Assembly (NCBI GenBank): GCA_030635025.1
Contig: DAOVZQ010000087.1
Span: forward strand, 1 to 8,633
Source: a bacterium
GTDB taxonomy: Bacteria > Krumholzibacteriota > Krumholzibacteriia > LZORAL124-64-63
Direction of reading: 5' to 3'
DNA: 8,633 nt
The notes below the pieces were generated by a model. It saw nothing but the letters and a program-made list of their open reading frames with translations, made no database searches and had not been told where the DNA came from. The translations under genes and the position numbers were made by a program. Below are positions 8,631-8,633 of this stretch, in pieces; the first letter of the stretch is position 1, and every line of letters begins with the position of its first letter.

Positions 8631-8633
8631 TTC

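Overview
The window looks like a chromosomal segment of a GC-rich, Gram-negative-type bacterium, probably from the FCB-like or candidate-phylum neighbourhood (Krumholzibacteriota, Eisenbacteria or similar). This guess rests on three things: an eukaryote-like type 2 isoleucyl-tRNA synthetase, a short DksA/TraR zinc-finger gene sitting directly between ileS and lspA, and a secreted protein at the left edge whose wording resembles exported families I recall from those phyla. The taxonomic call is inference, not proof. Every supported gene lies on the minus strand, so the window is read from right to left.

Right to middle (8630 to 3557): a tightly packed housekeeping cluster ileS - DksA/TraR-like - lspA - RluD-type pseudouridine synthase. 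The genes overlap by 8, 4 and 11 bases, which points to one transcript with translational coupling. Middle (3541 to 1137): a sigma70-like promoter (TGGACA-N17-TATGCT) lies in the only gap of this run. It is followed by a STAS-domain protein, an RsbW/SpoIIAB-type ATPase, ruvX and mltG. Spacing is 14 bases, then 4 bases, then an ATGA overlap. The STAS/ATPase pair is a partner-switching module, a signalling unit placed between RNA modification and cell-wall genes, with no sigma factor or PP2C phosphatase beside it in this window.

Left (1121 to 754): a second sigma70-like promoter (TTGACG-N17-TATGCT, GC-rich discriminator) drives a 58-residue two-helix membrane protein. The stop codon of this gene is inside the following tRNA-Val(UAC), and a strong intrinsic terminator closes the unit. 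The overlap means that maturation of the tRNA by RNase P would remove the stop codon from the small mRNA. Far left (678 to 1): a separate transcription unit with a weak promoter candidate, a perfect Shine-Dalgarno and the first 178 codons of a secreted protein that runs off the window.

Three genes appear to use non-ATG starts: TTG for the STAS protein and lspA, GTG for ruvX. The most noteworthy observations are the GVHH (instead of HIGH) signature in the IleRS, which matches a variant tied to very high mupirocin resistance, the small ORF/tRNA overlap, and the STAS/ATPase pair with its internal promoter. I see no phage, transposon, CRISPR array or restriction system here.
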